Positions 53,178-62,162 of a stretch of DNA of 64,000 nucleotides are shown piece after piece. Below the pieces are notes generated by a model that worked only from the letters and a program-made list of their open reading frames with translations, was not told the origin of the DNA and did no database searches. Numbering within the stretch: the stretch's first letter is position 1; each line of letters starts with the position of its first letter. Origin of the DNA: Mucilaginibacter sp. PAMB04168 (GTDB lineage: Bacteria > Bacteroidota > Bacteroidia > Sphingobacteriales > Sphingobacteriaceae); the NCBI RefSeq assembly GCF_039634365.2, contig NZ_CP155079.2:3286001-3350000 (forward strand). Direction: 5' to 3'. The position numbers were made by a program, and so were the translations under genes.

Positions 53178-56102
53178 TTATAGCAAGGCATTATAAAGTA
53201 TTTCTACCGGGTGTAATGCTCTTCGGCCTGTTCCATCCTTTATTTGATGACGGCAACTGGTACCAGGGGCCGCTATGATTACATCGTGCGGCTGCTTACG
53301 AACCGTTGGCAACAAAATCAGTTCGCCGATTTGCATAGAAATGTTGTAATGTTCTTTCTCATACCCGAACGAGCCTGCCATTCCGCAGCAACCGGAAGGT
53401 ATCGTTTCTACGGTATAATGTTTGGGAAAAGACAATATCCGACTTGTAGCGCCTAAGGCCGACCAAGCCTTTTGCTGGCAATGGCCATGCAGCTTAATTA
53501 ACTGCTGTGCGTTGGTAAAGCTCTTTTGCTTTATATTCCCCTTAATTATCTCTGCAGCAATAAACTCGTCTATTAGGAAACTGTTTGATGCGAGATGTTT
53601 AGCAGCCGGTAAAAGATCATCATCTATCAGATCAACGTACTCGTCACGAAAAGTAAGTATGGCCGATGGTTCGATCCCAATCAAAGGCTCATCTGCTGAA
53701 ATTAACTTACTAAGGATCTGAACGTTAATATGTGCTATCTTCTTAGCCTCTCGTAGTAAACCTTTTGATAAGTGTGCTCTTCCGCTTTCAGTATGTTGCG
53801 GTAGTATCACCTCGTAACCTAAGCGCTCCAGTAACATAATGGCTTTAACGCCAATGTCGGTATCCTGATAATTCGTAAACTCATCGCAAAAAAGGTATAC
53901 CCTGCCTATGGTTTTTTTACTAGCAAATGAGTTGCTGCCTTTATGCTGAGCAAACCATTTTTTCAGCGTTAACTTACCAAGCGTTGGTATTGAACGTTTT
54001 TGCGCAAAGCCGGCTAAGGATTTAACCAACCTAGCTGTTAACGCATTCGTCATTATAAAATTATATAAGCCAGGCACAACCGAACCTAATCTAGCGGATG
54101 CGGCATAGTTTGCTATTAACCGGGAACGGAAAGGAACACCATTGGCATCCTGATAGTGCTGCAAAAACTCAGCCTTAAGCTTAGCCATGTCCACATTAGA
54201 GGGACATTCAGATTTGCAGCCTTTACAGCTAATGCAAAGGTCCATTACCTCTTTGATCTCCTCATGGTCAAAGCGATTAGGTTTGTCAGAATTAGTCAAA
54301 AATGTCCTTAATATATTGGCCCTCGCGCGTGTGGTATCTTTTTCGTTTAAGGTGGCCATGTACGACGGACACATCGTACCCCCTATTAAATGCGATTTGC
54401 GGCAATCTCCCGATCCGTTGCATTGCTCGGCATGTTGCAGTACATCCTGATTGGGGTAGCGAAATACCGTTCGGAATGCCGGGCTCTGCTGCCCGGGTTG
54501 GTAACGTAGCATAGTGTTCATGGGCGGTGTGTCCACTATCTTACCAGGGTTAAAGAGATTATTTGGATCCCAGGTGCTTTTAATTTCTCGCAATAACTCA
54601 TAATTGCGTCTGCCTATCATCTGCTCTACGAATTCGCCGCGAAGGCGTCCGTCGCCATGTTCGCCGCTTAATGAACCTTTATATTTTTTCACTAAGGCTG
54701 CAATTTCCTGTGCAATCACCCTAAACAGACGATTTCCTTCGGCAGTTTTTAAGTTGATTATAGGCCTTAAATGCAGTTCACCCGACCCGGCATGTGCATA
54801 ATGCACGGCATACAAGCCGTACTTTTTTAAAATTTCGTTAAAGTCCTGAATGTAGGCTGGCAAATCCTGTACATCTACAGCAGTATCTTCTATAACCGGA
54901 ACAGCCTTTTCATCACCGGGCAAGTTACTTAATAAGCCCAGGCCGGCCTTTCTTAAGGTCCAAATGCGTTGCGTATCGGTTCCAAATAATAGCGGAAAAT
55001 GATAACCCAGACCAGCCGCCCGCATTTCGGCCTCTACCTGGGACGCTATAGCTAAAACTTCATCGCGTGTTTCTCGCGCATATTCTATAACGAGTATAGC
55101 ACCAGGATCACCTTTAACAAAAAAGCGGTTCTGGCTTTGTTCTATGTTATCTTTGGTACATTCCAGAATGTAATGGTCTATTAGTTCACTTGCGCTGGGG
55201 CGATACTTTAAAGCAATGAGGTTTGCTCGTAAAGCTTCGTTAACAGAATTGAAATGCACACACAGCAAACCATTCTCCCGGGGCGGCAATGGCTCAAGGT
55301 TTAGTTTGATCTCGGTTATAAATGCCAGTGTGCCTTCTGAACCGGCCAGTAGCTTGCAAAAATTAAAATCTTCGCCACCTGCTGTAAAGGGCGCACTTTG
55401 CAGCATTATATCTATTGCATAGCCCGTGTTACGCCGTGCTATGCTTTGCTTCGGAAACTCACTTCTAATTTCTACTTGATTCTCATAATTACTTAGTTGG
55501 CTGCGTATACCTTGGTACACTCTGGCTTCCAACGTATCTCCAGCGCATTTTGAAATAAAGTCATCAAAAGACAAAGCTTTAAATTCAACCTCCGAACTAT
55601 CGCTTAATAACGCCTTTATCTCAATAGTATGTTCACGAGTACTCCGGTAAATGATAGAGTTTGATCCACAGGAGTTATTCCCTACCATTCCTCCTATCAT
55701 AGCTCGGTTAGCCGTAGAGGTCTCAGGTCCAAAAAATAGATTATAAGGCTTTAAGAACAGATTAAGTTCATCACGCACCACACCTGGCTCAACGCGCACC
55801 CAACGTTCAGCAGCATTTATTTCGAGAATTTTAGTGAAGTGTTTAGATACATCTACTACTATACCCTTACCCACAACCTGACCTGCAAGCGATGTACCAG
55901 CCGTACGTGGAATAAGAGAAGTACCTTCAGTTCGGGCAAATTCAATCAGCCTTCTTATATCAACAACACTAGCAGGCATAGCCACAGCCAAAGGCATTTC
56001 CGCATAAGCAGAAGCGTCTGTAGCGTACAGAACACGCATAGTATCATCACAAAACAGCTCTCCCTCTAGCTGCCCGGCCAATTGCTGCAGCTTTTTATCC
56101 AT
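53178..56102 (-). CDS. ydiJ: FAD-linked D-2-hydroxy acid dehydrogenase with Fe-S domain, YdiJ-type
   Basis: 974 residues from ATG 56102, preceded by AAGG and 4 bases from the DUF1338 stop; a longer frame from 56168 would overlap that gene by 62 bases. Order: FAD-binding domain (GTSLAGQVVGKGIVVDVSKH, GPETSTANRAMIGGMVGNNS), FAD-oxidase C domain (HAGSGELHLRP, SGEHGDGRLRG), a CNGSGDCRK...MCPSY linker, a 4Fe-4S motif CISCKGCKSECPSN, and a CCG-type domain (SGCCGMAGSFGYEKEH). Layout and length match E. coli YdiJ, shown to oxidise D-2-hydroxyglutarate. D-lactate is the alternative substrate. Confidence 0.85.
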   Translation of the reverse strand: MDKKLQQLAGQLEGELFCDDTMRVLYATDASAYAEMPLAVAMPASVVDIRRLIEFARTEGTSLIPRTAGTSLAGQVVGKGIVVDVSKHFTKILEINAAERWVRVEPGVVRDELNLFLKPYNLFFGPETSTANRAMIGGMVGNNSCGSNSIIYRSTREHTIEIKALLSDSSEVEFKALSFDDFISKCAGDTLEARVYQGIRSQLSNYENQVEIRSEFPKQSIARRNTGYAIDIMLQSAPFTAGGEDFNFCKLLAGSEGTLAFITEIKLNLEPLPPRENGLLCVHFNSVNEALRANLIALKYRPSASELIDHYILECTKDNIEQSQNRFFVKGDPGAILVIEYARETRDEVLAIASQVEAEMRAAGLGYHFPLLFGTDTQRIWTLRKAGLGLLSNLPGDEKAVPVIEDTAVDVQDLPAYIQDFNEILKKYGLYAVHYAHAGSGELHLRPIINLKTAEGNRLFRVIAQEIAALVKKYKGSLSGEHGDGRLRGEFVEQMIGRRNYELLREIKSTWDPNNLFNPGKIVDTPPMNTMLRYQPGQQSPAFRTVFRYPNQDVLQHAEQCNGSGDCRKSHLIGGTMCPSYMATLNEKDTTRARANILRTFLTNSDKPNRFDHEEIKEVMDLCISCKGCKSECPSNVDMAKLKAEFLQHYQDANGVPFRSRLIANYAASARLGSVVPGLYNFIMTNALTARLVKSLAGFAQKRSIPTLGKLTLKKWFAQHKGSNSFASKKTIGRVYLFCDEFTNYQDTDIGVKAIMLLERLGYEVILPQHTESGRAHLSKGLLREAKKIAHINVQILSKLISADEPLIGIEPSAILTFRDEYVDLIDDDLLPAAKHLASNSFLIDEFIAAEIIKGNIKQKSFTNAQQLIKLHGHCQQKAWSALGATSRILSFPKHYTVETIPSGCCGMAGSFGYEKEHYNISMQIGELILLPTVRKQPHDVIIAAPGTSCRHQIKDGTGRRALHPVEILYNALL

Positions 56103-56106
56103 ACTG

Positions 56107-57012
56107 CTAAGCCTTGGTTTGCCCTGTGTAAGTGCTTTCAAAAATTTTATCTGCATTGTTCGTCTCAAAACCGTCGCGGCGGTGCCGGGTCAACAATTCA
56201 TCCGGTTTTAAATGCGCAAATTCAGGCAAAGGAAGACGTTCGGCAAACTCCACATAGCTGCCCGCAATACTCATGGTTTGCCCGTCAGCAAATAAGGCAT
56301 CCTGCATTTCGGCTACCGTACTACTTTGTTTCAGTAGGCCATCACCACTAATTTTGACTTTTCCACCCGCAGTATTTAATTTTATTCCTAAACTCTCCAC
56401 AAACGCATCGAATTCTTCGAGCCGGTTATAGCCCTCTTTTAAGGCATGTACACTTATCGTATAATGGTTAAGGTAATAGCGGTTATAAATTACCCAGGCT
56501 GCATACTCGCTTTCTTGCAATAGGTTTTCGTAGTCTGCTTTGGTTGGCAATGCCCAAAGTGATTGATGCAGAAACTCGCCAATCTGCGCTCCGTCGTTTA
56601 AGTTAACTGAATCGACAGGATCGGCAATTATGGAGTCGGTATATTGGTGAATGATTTGCTGCGCGTGTTCTGATAGTTGATCTACAACTAACTCGCTCAT
56701 AAAAATGCGGGGATACTTATCGGCGGGTGGCGCATACCAGTAAGCATTCAGCTTTTTACCTTCAAAATAATAATAATCTCTTTTTTGATAGCCATGATGC
56801 AGAAATATCTTTTCGAAAGACTGTATACCCAAATGTGGAACGCCTAATGTACGAAAGGCAATATGATCGTTTACAATCTCGTCCTGTGATTGGACTACGT
56901 CTTGCGCAACGAGGGAATTCGTAATTTTATTTACCGCAGGTACCTTGTTACTATAGCGCTCAAAAAGAATATTAAGAAATATATTCAGCGGAGTTTCGTC
57001 ACCAAAATACAT
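56107..57012 (-). CDS. 2-oxoadipate dioxygenase/decarboxylase, DUF1338 (HglS-type)
   Basis: 301 residues from ATG 57012; a TTG at 57060 would add 16. DUF1338 proteins of the HglS type convert 2-oxoadipate to D-2-hydroxyglutarate with Fe(II) and oxygen. DHIAFRTLG gives the metal His and the Arg four residues later that binds the keto-acid side chain, as in P. putida HglS (His70, Arg74 there). Further candidates are H183/H189 in NHYTISVHALKEG and E255 in GSYVEFAERL. Only part of the family has this activity. Its stop is 4 bases from the start of the YdiJ-type dehydrogenase, which uses the product. Confidence 0.8.
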   Translation of the reverse strand: MYFGDETPLNIFLNILFERYSNKVPAVNKITNSLVAQDVVQSQDEIVNDHIAFRTLGVPHLGIQSFEKIFLHHGYQKRDYYYFEGKKLNAYWYAPPADKYPRIFMSELVVDQLSEHAQQIIHQYTDSIIADPVDSVNLNDGAQIGEFLHQSLWALPTKADYENLLQESEYAAWVIYNRYYLNHYTISVHALKEGYNRLEEFDAFVESLGIKLNTAGGKVKISGDGLLKQSSTVAEMQDALFADGQTMSIAGSYVEFAERLPLPEFAHLKPDELLTRHRRDGFETNNADKIFESTYTGQTKA

Positions 57013-57085
57013 AAGTTGTTTAGCTAAAGGATTATTGCTCAAATAACGCCCTTTATACAAACTTCTGCAAGTAAAATTCCAGTTG

Positions 57086-57931
57086 CTAAAGATTGATTAT
57101 CCGGTCCCTTACTTCTTCCATAAGCCACATAGGGCTAGATGTTGCACCGCAAATGCCAACACGGTCATTTTGCTTAAACCATTCCGGCTGCAAGTCGCTT
57201 AATCCTGAAACAAAATGGGTTTTTGAATTAGCCTCTTTGCAAACCTGGTAAAGCATTTTGCCATTAGATGATTTTTTTCCTGAAACGAAGATAACCGTAT
57301 CATAATGGGCAGCAAATTCCCGCAGTTCCAGATCACGATTGGATACCTGTCTGCAAATAGTATCTTTTAAGTCTACCTTTGCTCCGGATGCCTCCAGGGT
57401 ATCTTTGATGTTATAAAGTTCTGCAGTGCTTTTAGTAGTTTGGCTGTATAAGGTAATCTGCGCTGGGAGAAGCTCTGTTTGCAGTTCTGTGTAACTACCA
57501 AAAACCACGGCATTGTTGTTGGTTTGACCCTTTAACCCAATTACCTCGGCATGGCCTTCTTTACCGAATATAAATATCGGCTCCCCGTTGTCATAACTTC
57601 GTTTAATTCGGTTTTGCAGTTTAAGCACCACAGGGCATGATGCATCTATGAGCTGTATGTTATTAGCCAAGGCCAACTGATAAGTAGAAGGGGGCTCGCC
57701 ATGTGCACGTATCAGCACTTTCTCGTTACGCAATACGCTGAATGAATCGTTATCAATTATCCGTAAACCTTTGTGCTGCAAGCGCTGCACTTCTTCGTCG
57801 TTGTGCACAATATCGCCCAGGCAATAAAGATAACCCTGTTCTTCTAAAATTTGTTCGGCCATCTCAATGGCGTAAACAACTCCAAAACAAAAACCAGAAT
57901 TGGCATCAATATCAACTGATAAGTTCAGCAT
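57086..57931 (-). CDS. ispH: 4-hydroxy-3-methylbut-2-enyl diphosphate reductase
   Basis: 281 residues from ATG 57931 (a TTG at 57940 is the only longer choice). It is the last enzyme of the MEP isoprenoid pathway. The three [4Fe-4S] cysteines are in SGFCFGV, DASCPVV and RVGICGATSSP; the substrate-binding HGEPP, EGHAEVIGL and TQTTKST-like QTTKSTAEL are present. It heads the run ispH - DUF1338 - YdiJ, with 73 bases to the next start. Confidence 0.95.
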   Translation of the reverse strand: MLNLSVDIDANSGFCFGVVYAIEMAEQILEEQGYLYCLGDIVHNDEEVQRLQHKGLRIIDNDSFSVLRNEKVLIRAHGEPPSTYQLALANNIQLIDASCPVVLKLQNRIKRSYDNGEPIFIFGKEGHAEVIGLKGQTNNNAVVFGSYTELQTELLPAQITLYSQTTKSTAELYNIKDTLEASGAKVDLKDTICRQVSNRDLELREFAAHYDTVIFVSGKKSSNGKMLYQVCKEANSKTHFVSGLSDLQPEWFKQNDRVGICGATSSPMWLMEEVRDRIINL

Positions 57932-58003
57932 AGTATTCAAAGTTATAATAAATACAACTTTGAACCAAAACTGTTTGAAGAAGTTAAATATTGTACTAAC
58001 CGC

Positions 58004-58675
58004 TTAACTGTTGAATTCTTGCAAATCCCTCTTTGAATTGATGGTCTTCTTTTCGTGATGATGATAGTGGAACGATTCCAATTTTTGTAGCAGGTGTTGC
58101 AAAACCAGTTTTTCGGACAAGTTTAGTTCGCCTGTAACTATTTTACCCACGTTGTTCATTTCTTTAAACACATCATAAAGTAACTCGCGTCCGGCATCAG
58201 TAATGCAAATACGTTTTCCCCGCTTATCTTTGTCATCGTTCCACTGCTCAACTAACCCGGCTGTAATTAAACGTCTGATTACTTCTGTGCCTGATGTCTT
58301 CTCCTGCAAGTTACGGCTAATCAGATCGCCTTTAGACATATTATCGTGAGTAAGCAGAATGGCAAGACAGGTAAAGTCTTCACCTGTTTGCAAAGGAGTG
58401 CCTTCTAAAGCCTTTTTGATATAATATTTGGCATAGCGGCTCATGTAAATAAACAAGCGTGCAATGCTATTATCAATTTGATAAGCCTGTGATTGAGCCT
58501 CTTTCTCATTTTCACCAAAGCGAATATCTGGTGTTGTTTCGTTCGGAGCCGAATCTTGCAAATGATTAACTAAGAAACCAGCAAAGCCCTGCATCGATAT
58601 TTCCGATCCGTTACTCTCCTTTTCAAACTGTTCAACAAGGTTCAATAATTGGTGTACCAGTCCGTACGATTTCAT
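58004..58675 (-). CDS. MarR-family transcriptional regulator
   Basis: 223 residues. The C-terminal two thirds is a MarR winged helix (TCLAILLTHDNMSKGDLISRN, wing DKDKRGKRICITDAGRELL). The N-terminal extension of about 75 residues (YGLVHQLLNLVEQFEKESNG) is longer than in most MarR proteins and may be a helical sensor or dimer arm. An SDR gene lies 89 bases upstream in the same direction and could be its target. Ligand unknown. Confidence 0.85.
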   Translation of the reverse strand: MKSYGLVHQLLNLVEQFEKESNGSEISMQGFAGFLVNHLQDSAPNETTPDIRFGENEKEAQSQAYQIDNSIARLFIYMSRYAKYYIKKALEGTPLQTGEDFTCLAILLTHDNMSKGDLISRNLQEKTSGTEVIRRLITAGLVEQWNDDKDKRGKRICITDAGRELLYDVFKEMNNVGKIVTGELNLSEKLVLQHLLQKLESFHYHHHEKKTINSKRDLQEFNS

Positions 58676-58764
58676 GTCAATTGAACCATATTATGTTCAT
58701 TTTGTTTAAGTTAAAAGGAATACAGCGTTATACTGTCTTCTTAACCATATTGTTATAGGCAGAA

Positions 58765-59529
58765 CTAGTTATTTAATTTAATAAAGCCTCCATCAATAGG
58801 ATAATCACATCCTGTTATAAAGCCGGCCTCGTCAGAACATAAATAAAGCGCTAAGGCGGCTACCTCTTCGGGCTTAGCCATACGGCCTATAGGTTGGCTT
58901 TGCGATAGCTTTTCAAACATCTCTGCCTCACGACCAGCATAGTTCTTTGCAATAAAGCCATCAACAAATGGTGTATGAACTCTGGCCGGCGATATGCTGT
59001 TGCTACGTATGTTATCACCCAGGTAATCGCGTGCTACAGACATGCTCATGGCATGAATTGCACCTTTACTCATAGAATAGGCAAAACGATCGGCAATACC
59101 CACAGATGATGCAATGGAAGCCATACTAACGATAACACCACCTCCGTTGCTTTTCATAATCGGCACAACTGCATACAGGCAATTATATGCACCTTTTACG
59201 TTAACATTATATACCCTTTCAAAATCGGCCTCTTCGGTTTTTTCAACGTTGCCAACATGGGCAATACCTGCATTATTAACTAAAACATCTATTTTACTTA
59301 TAGATTGGAAGACCTGTAGTATCTGTTGTTGATTAGTTACATCGCCGCTATGCGCAAAAGCATGCCCGCCAGATGACTGTATTTCATCAATCGTTTGCTG
59401 CGCCGCATCAGCATTAAGTTCTATGACATGAACGGTTGCACCTTGCTGTGCAAATAATTTGGATATGGCTTTTCCTATACCACTACCACCGCCGGTTACA
59501 ACAGCGATTTTATCTCTTAAACTAAACAT
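58765..59529 (-). CDS. Short-chain dehydrogenase/reductase, sugar-acid type
   Basis: 254 residues. TGGGSGIG (about 11-18), NNAGIAHVG, YSMSKGA (Tyr-x-x-x-Lys) and the C-terminal CDYPIDGG are intact, so it is a classical NAD(P)-dependent SDR. The ARVHTPFVDGFI segment is common among SDRs of deoxy-sugar and keto-sugar acid catabolism, a weak hint to a sugar-acid substrate. It has a -7 box 65 bases upstream and is divergent from another SDR. Confidence 0.85.
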   Translation of the reverse strand: MFSLRDKIAVVTGGGSGIGKAISKLFAQQGATVHVIELNADAAQQTIDEIQSSGGHAFAHSGDVTNQQQILQVFQSISKIDVLVNNAGIAHVGNVEKTEEADFERVYNVNVKGAYNCLYAVVPIMKSNGGGVIVSMASIASSVGIADRFAYSMSKGAIHAMSMSVARDYLGDNIRSNSISPARVHTPFVDGFIAKNYAGREAEMFEKLSQSQPIGRMAKPEEVAALALYLCSDEAGFITGCDYPIDGGFIKLNN

Positions 59530-59593
59530 CTGTAGTTGTTATTAGTGTAATACTCATTAAGCATTTAACACATCTGTGTAATATGCACAGCTT

Positions 59594-59601
59594 CAAAGGT
59601 A
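59594..59601 (-). promoter_or_regulatory. -7 promoter box for the minus-strand SDR gene
   Basis: On the minus strand it reads TACCTTTG, an exact match. The -33 position carries only TTTAT-like sequence. Confidence 0.45.
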
Positions 59602-59752
59602 TCATTTTGTGATATGCATAAAACTTTTTTGTTTGATTATTTCGCCTATTTATCACTTTACTGGCAGGTCTGCCCCTTATTGCTTCCTGACTTATAGGCA
59701 ATGATGGTGATTGTTATGCAAAACACTTAGTGTTACCAATGGTTAAAAAAAG

Positions 59753-60736
59753 ATGGAACTACAAAACAACCATTTAACAGGTAAGACAATTGTTATAACA
59801 GGGGCATCAAGTGGTGCCGGCCGTGCAGCTGCGCTTGAGTTTGCTCCATTTAGTCCTAATTTGGTTTTAGCTGCCCGTAATGAAAATGCATTAAATGAAC
59901 TATCAGACGAGTGCAGGCAATTAGGCGCACAAACCCTGGTTGTGCCCGTAGATGTAACTGATGCCAAAGCCATGATAAACCTGGCCAACGCGGCACAAGC
60001 GTGGCAAGGCAAAGTAGACGTTTGGATAAATAATGCCGGCGTGTTAGCAGCCGGCGATTTTGATAAAACACCAATGGAAGTGCATCAGCAAATTATCGAA
60101 ACTAATTTGTTGGGCTACATGAATGGAGCCCATGCCATATTACCTATTTTCAAAGCACAGCAACAGGGCACTATTATTAATAACATCTCTATCGGCGGAT
60201 TTTTACCAGTGCCTTTTGGAGCTGGTTATACTGCAAGCAAATTTGGCTTAAGAGGCTTTTCAGAGGCGCTTAAGGCCGAATTGACGGCATGGCCTGATAT
60301 TCATGTTTGTGATCTGTTCCCGGCTTTCTTGGACACACCCGGCATTCATCATGCAGGTAATTACACAGGCAAGGTGCTGAGGCCTGCGCCACCTGTTTAC
60401 GATCCGAAGCGGCTTGCTCAAACCATGGCAAACGTGATCAAAGATCCACGGTCTAATACTTATGTAGGGAGCTTGTCGCTTTTGCTTAAATTATCACACG
60501 CCTTATTTCCGGAGCTTACGGCTAAAGCTACCGGATTTGTAATGCGGAGATATTTCAAAGTAGCCGATAACCTTCCTTTAACGGATGGCAACTTGTTTAC
60601 CACCGTAAAGTATGGAATGAGCACGCATGGCGGTTTTGGACTACCCGGGAAGCCACGAGCACACCGTAAGTATTTAGCAGGAGCTTTATTGGCCGGCTTG
60701 CTTACAAGCGCACTGGTTATTGGCTTAAAGAAATAA
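59753..60736 (+). CDS. Membrane-tailed short-chain dehydrogenase/reductase
   Basis: 327 residues. The cofactor loop is TGASSGAG (about 17-24), NNAGVL follows, and the catalytic pair is YTASKFG. After the SDR core the C-terminal end is hydrophobic (LAGALLAGLLTSALVIGL), a single membrane anchor. Similar tail-anchored SDRs act on lipids, but nothing here fixes the substrate. A hairpin terminator follows. Confidence 0.85.
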   Translation: MELQNNHLTGKTIVITGASSGAGRAAALEFAPFSPNLVLAARNENALNELSDECRQLGAQTLVVPVDVTDAKAMINLANAAQAWQGKVDVWINNAGVLAAGDFDKTPMEVHQQIIETNLLGYMNGAHAILPIFKAQQQGTIINNISIGGFLPVPFGAGYTASKFGLRGFSEALKAELTAWPDIHVCDLFPAFLDTPGIHHAGNYTGKVLRPAPPVYDPKRLAQTMANVIKDPRSNTYVGSLSLLLKLSHALFPELTAKATGFVMRRYFKVADNLPLTDGNLFTTVKYGMSTHGGFGLPGKPRAHRKYLAGALLAGLLTSALVIGLKK

Positions 60737-60751
60737 TTGATATTTAAGTAA

Positions 60752-60795
60752 CAAAAGAAAAGCCTGTAGATTATTCCTCTGCAGGCTTTCTTTTG
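60752..60795. terminator. Intrinsic terminator, long hairpin
   Basis: CAAAAGAAA(A)GCCTG(T)AGA pairs with TCTGCAGGCTTTCTTTTG across a 7-base loop. It is nearly perfect and T-rich on both strands, between converging genes. Confidence 0.85.
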
Positions 60796-60843
60796 ATATG
60801 TAATGAGGTTTGAAGTTTTTTAAATCATATTACTTACTATCAA

Positions 60844-62136
60844 CTATCTGATTTTAGCTAATTCGTTTACGTACTTTTCTATTAGCGTATAGCCGTCTTT
60901 GCCTACTTTACTGGTATCTGCCAGGTTAGCTGTATCACTTAGGTGAGTCGACTCCCATTTATCGGGTATACCGTTGCCGTTTGTGTCGGCTAACTTTTGC
61001 GCAACAGGTAATTCCGGCTGGCCGCCGGCATCAACTTCGCTTTTAAATATAATGCCCAACTTGCCTAAACTCCGGAGGTAGCCAATAATGCGTGTATCGA
61101 CGGCATCACGTGACAGGGATGCGCCTGCTTCGGCCAATACTTTTTGGTAAGCCTCTGTGGCACTTTCGGCTTTGACATTGGCTTTGTAAGTAGAGCGCGG
61201 CAACATGGTTAAGCCACGTTTTACAAAATCTGAGTCTACTGTTAAACGGCCATTCAGTTTGCCGTCTTTGTTCATATCTACATAGTTACCCTTATGGTAA
61301 ACCTTATCAGTTGCCGAAAACATGCCAATAAAAGCATGGCCTGAATTAGGACCGGCAATAAAGTAATTATTTATAATATCTTGTGTGTGCACAGCAGCTG
61401 AGTGCCCGCCTACAAATCCGTTTACTCCCCAATTATACACCACGTTGTTCACATACTCTAAACCGGCCTTACCTTTGGGGTTACGGCTTTGGTTGTCAAT
61501 CCACAAACAGTGGTGCACGGTTACATTAGTTGGGTTCTCGAACAAGGCTCCGAATCTTTGCGGGTCAATGGCTTCACCTACGAGACAGTATTGTAATGTG
61601 ATGTTTGAGCTGTTTTTGATGTGCAAATTATCCCATCTTCCCCACTCAATACTTACGTGATCAAATATTACATCTTTACAATCATCAGCCACTACAGTGC
61701 AGGCGCCGCGTGGCATGTTGATGCTGCCTCTAAAACGCATATAACGCACAATGGTACTGTCTGAAAATGACACACCGTTGCCGTAAACTACAATCCCTTG
61801 TCCCGGTGCGGTTTGTCCGGCAATAGTAATTTTGGATGCGGCGGCTATTTTATCGGTAATTTTGATTACACCAGTTACATCAAACACCACAATACGGCTG
61901 GGTTTGCTAACTGCATCGCGGAAAGAACCTTCGCCTTTATCATTTAAATTAGTAACGTGATATACGCTGCCTCCCCTCCCGCCGGTTGCAAAGCGGCCAA
62001 AACCTTCGGCACCCGGAAAAGCCAGCTGTTGCGCCTCAACCGTAGTTGATGCAAGGCATACCCCTAAAGCAATGGTTGCACAAATACCTTGCGCTGCTTT
62101 TTGAAGGCTTAATTTTAGAGATGGTATTGAAAACAT
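60844..62136 (-). CDS. Pectate-lyase-like exported enzyme
   Basis: 430 residues. A signal peptide (ATIALGVCLASTTVEAQ) is followed by a right-handed beta helix of the PL1 type: AFPGAEGFGRFATGGRGG, HVTNLNDKGEGSFRDAV, FDHVSIEWGRWDNLHIK and VTVHHCLWIDNQSRNPKG are family blocks. The end holds a Ca-binding-like NGNGIPDKWE turn, common in these enzymes. It is the last gene of a minus-strand locus behind susC and susD, so it probably cuts pectin-type glycans brought in by that system. Confidence 0.88.
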   Translation of the reverse strand: MFSIPSLKLSLQKAAQGICATIALGVCLASTTVEAQQLAFPGAEGFGRFATGGRGGSVYHVTNLNDKGEGSFRDAVSKPSRIVVFDVTGVIKITDKIAAASKITIAGQTAPGQGIVVYGNGVSFSDSTIVRYMRFRGSINMPRGACTVVADDCKDVIFDHVSIEWGRWDNLHIKNSSNITLQYCLVGEAIDPQRFGALFENPTNVTVHHCLWIDNQSRNPKGKAGLEYVNNVVYNWGVNGFVGGHSAAVHTQDIINNYFIAGPNSGHAFIGMFSATDKVYHKGNYVDMNKDGKLNGRLTVDSDFVKRGLTMLPRSTYKANVKAESATEAYQKVLAEAGASLSRDAVDTRIIGYLRSLGKLGIIFKSEVDAGGQPELPVAQKLADTNGNGIPDKWESTHLSDTANLADTSKVGKDGYTLIEKYVNELAKIR

Positions 62137-62162
62137 ATTAGAGAAGTTAATTTTTGTTTTTG

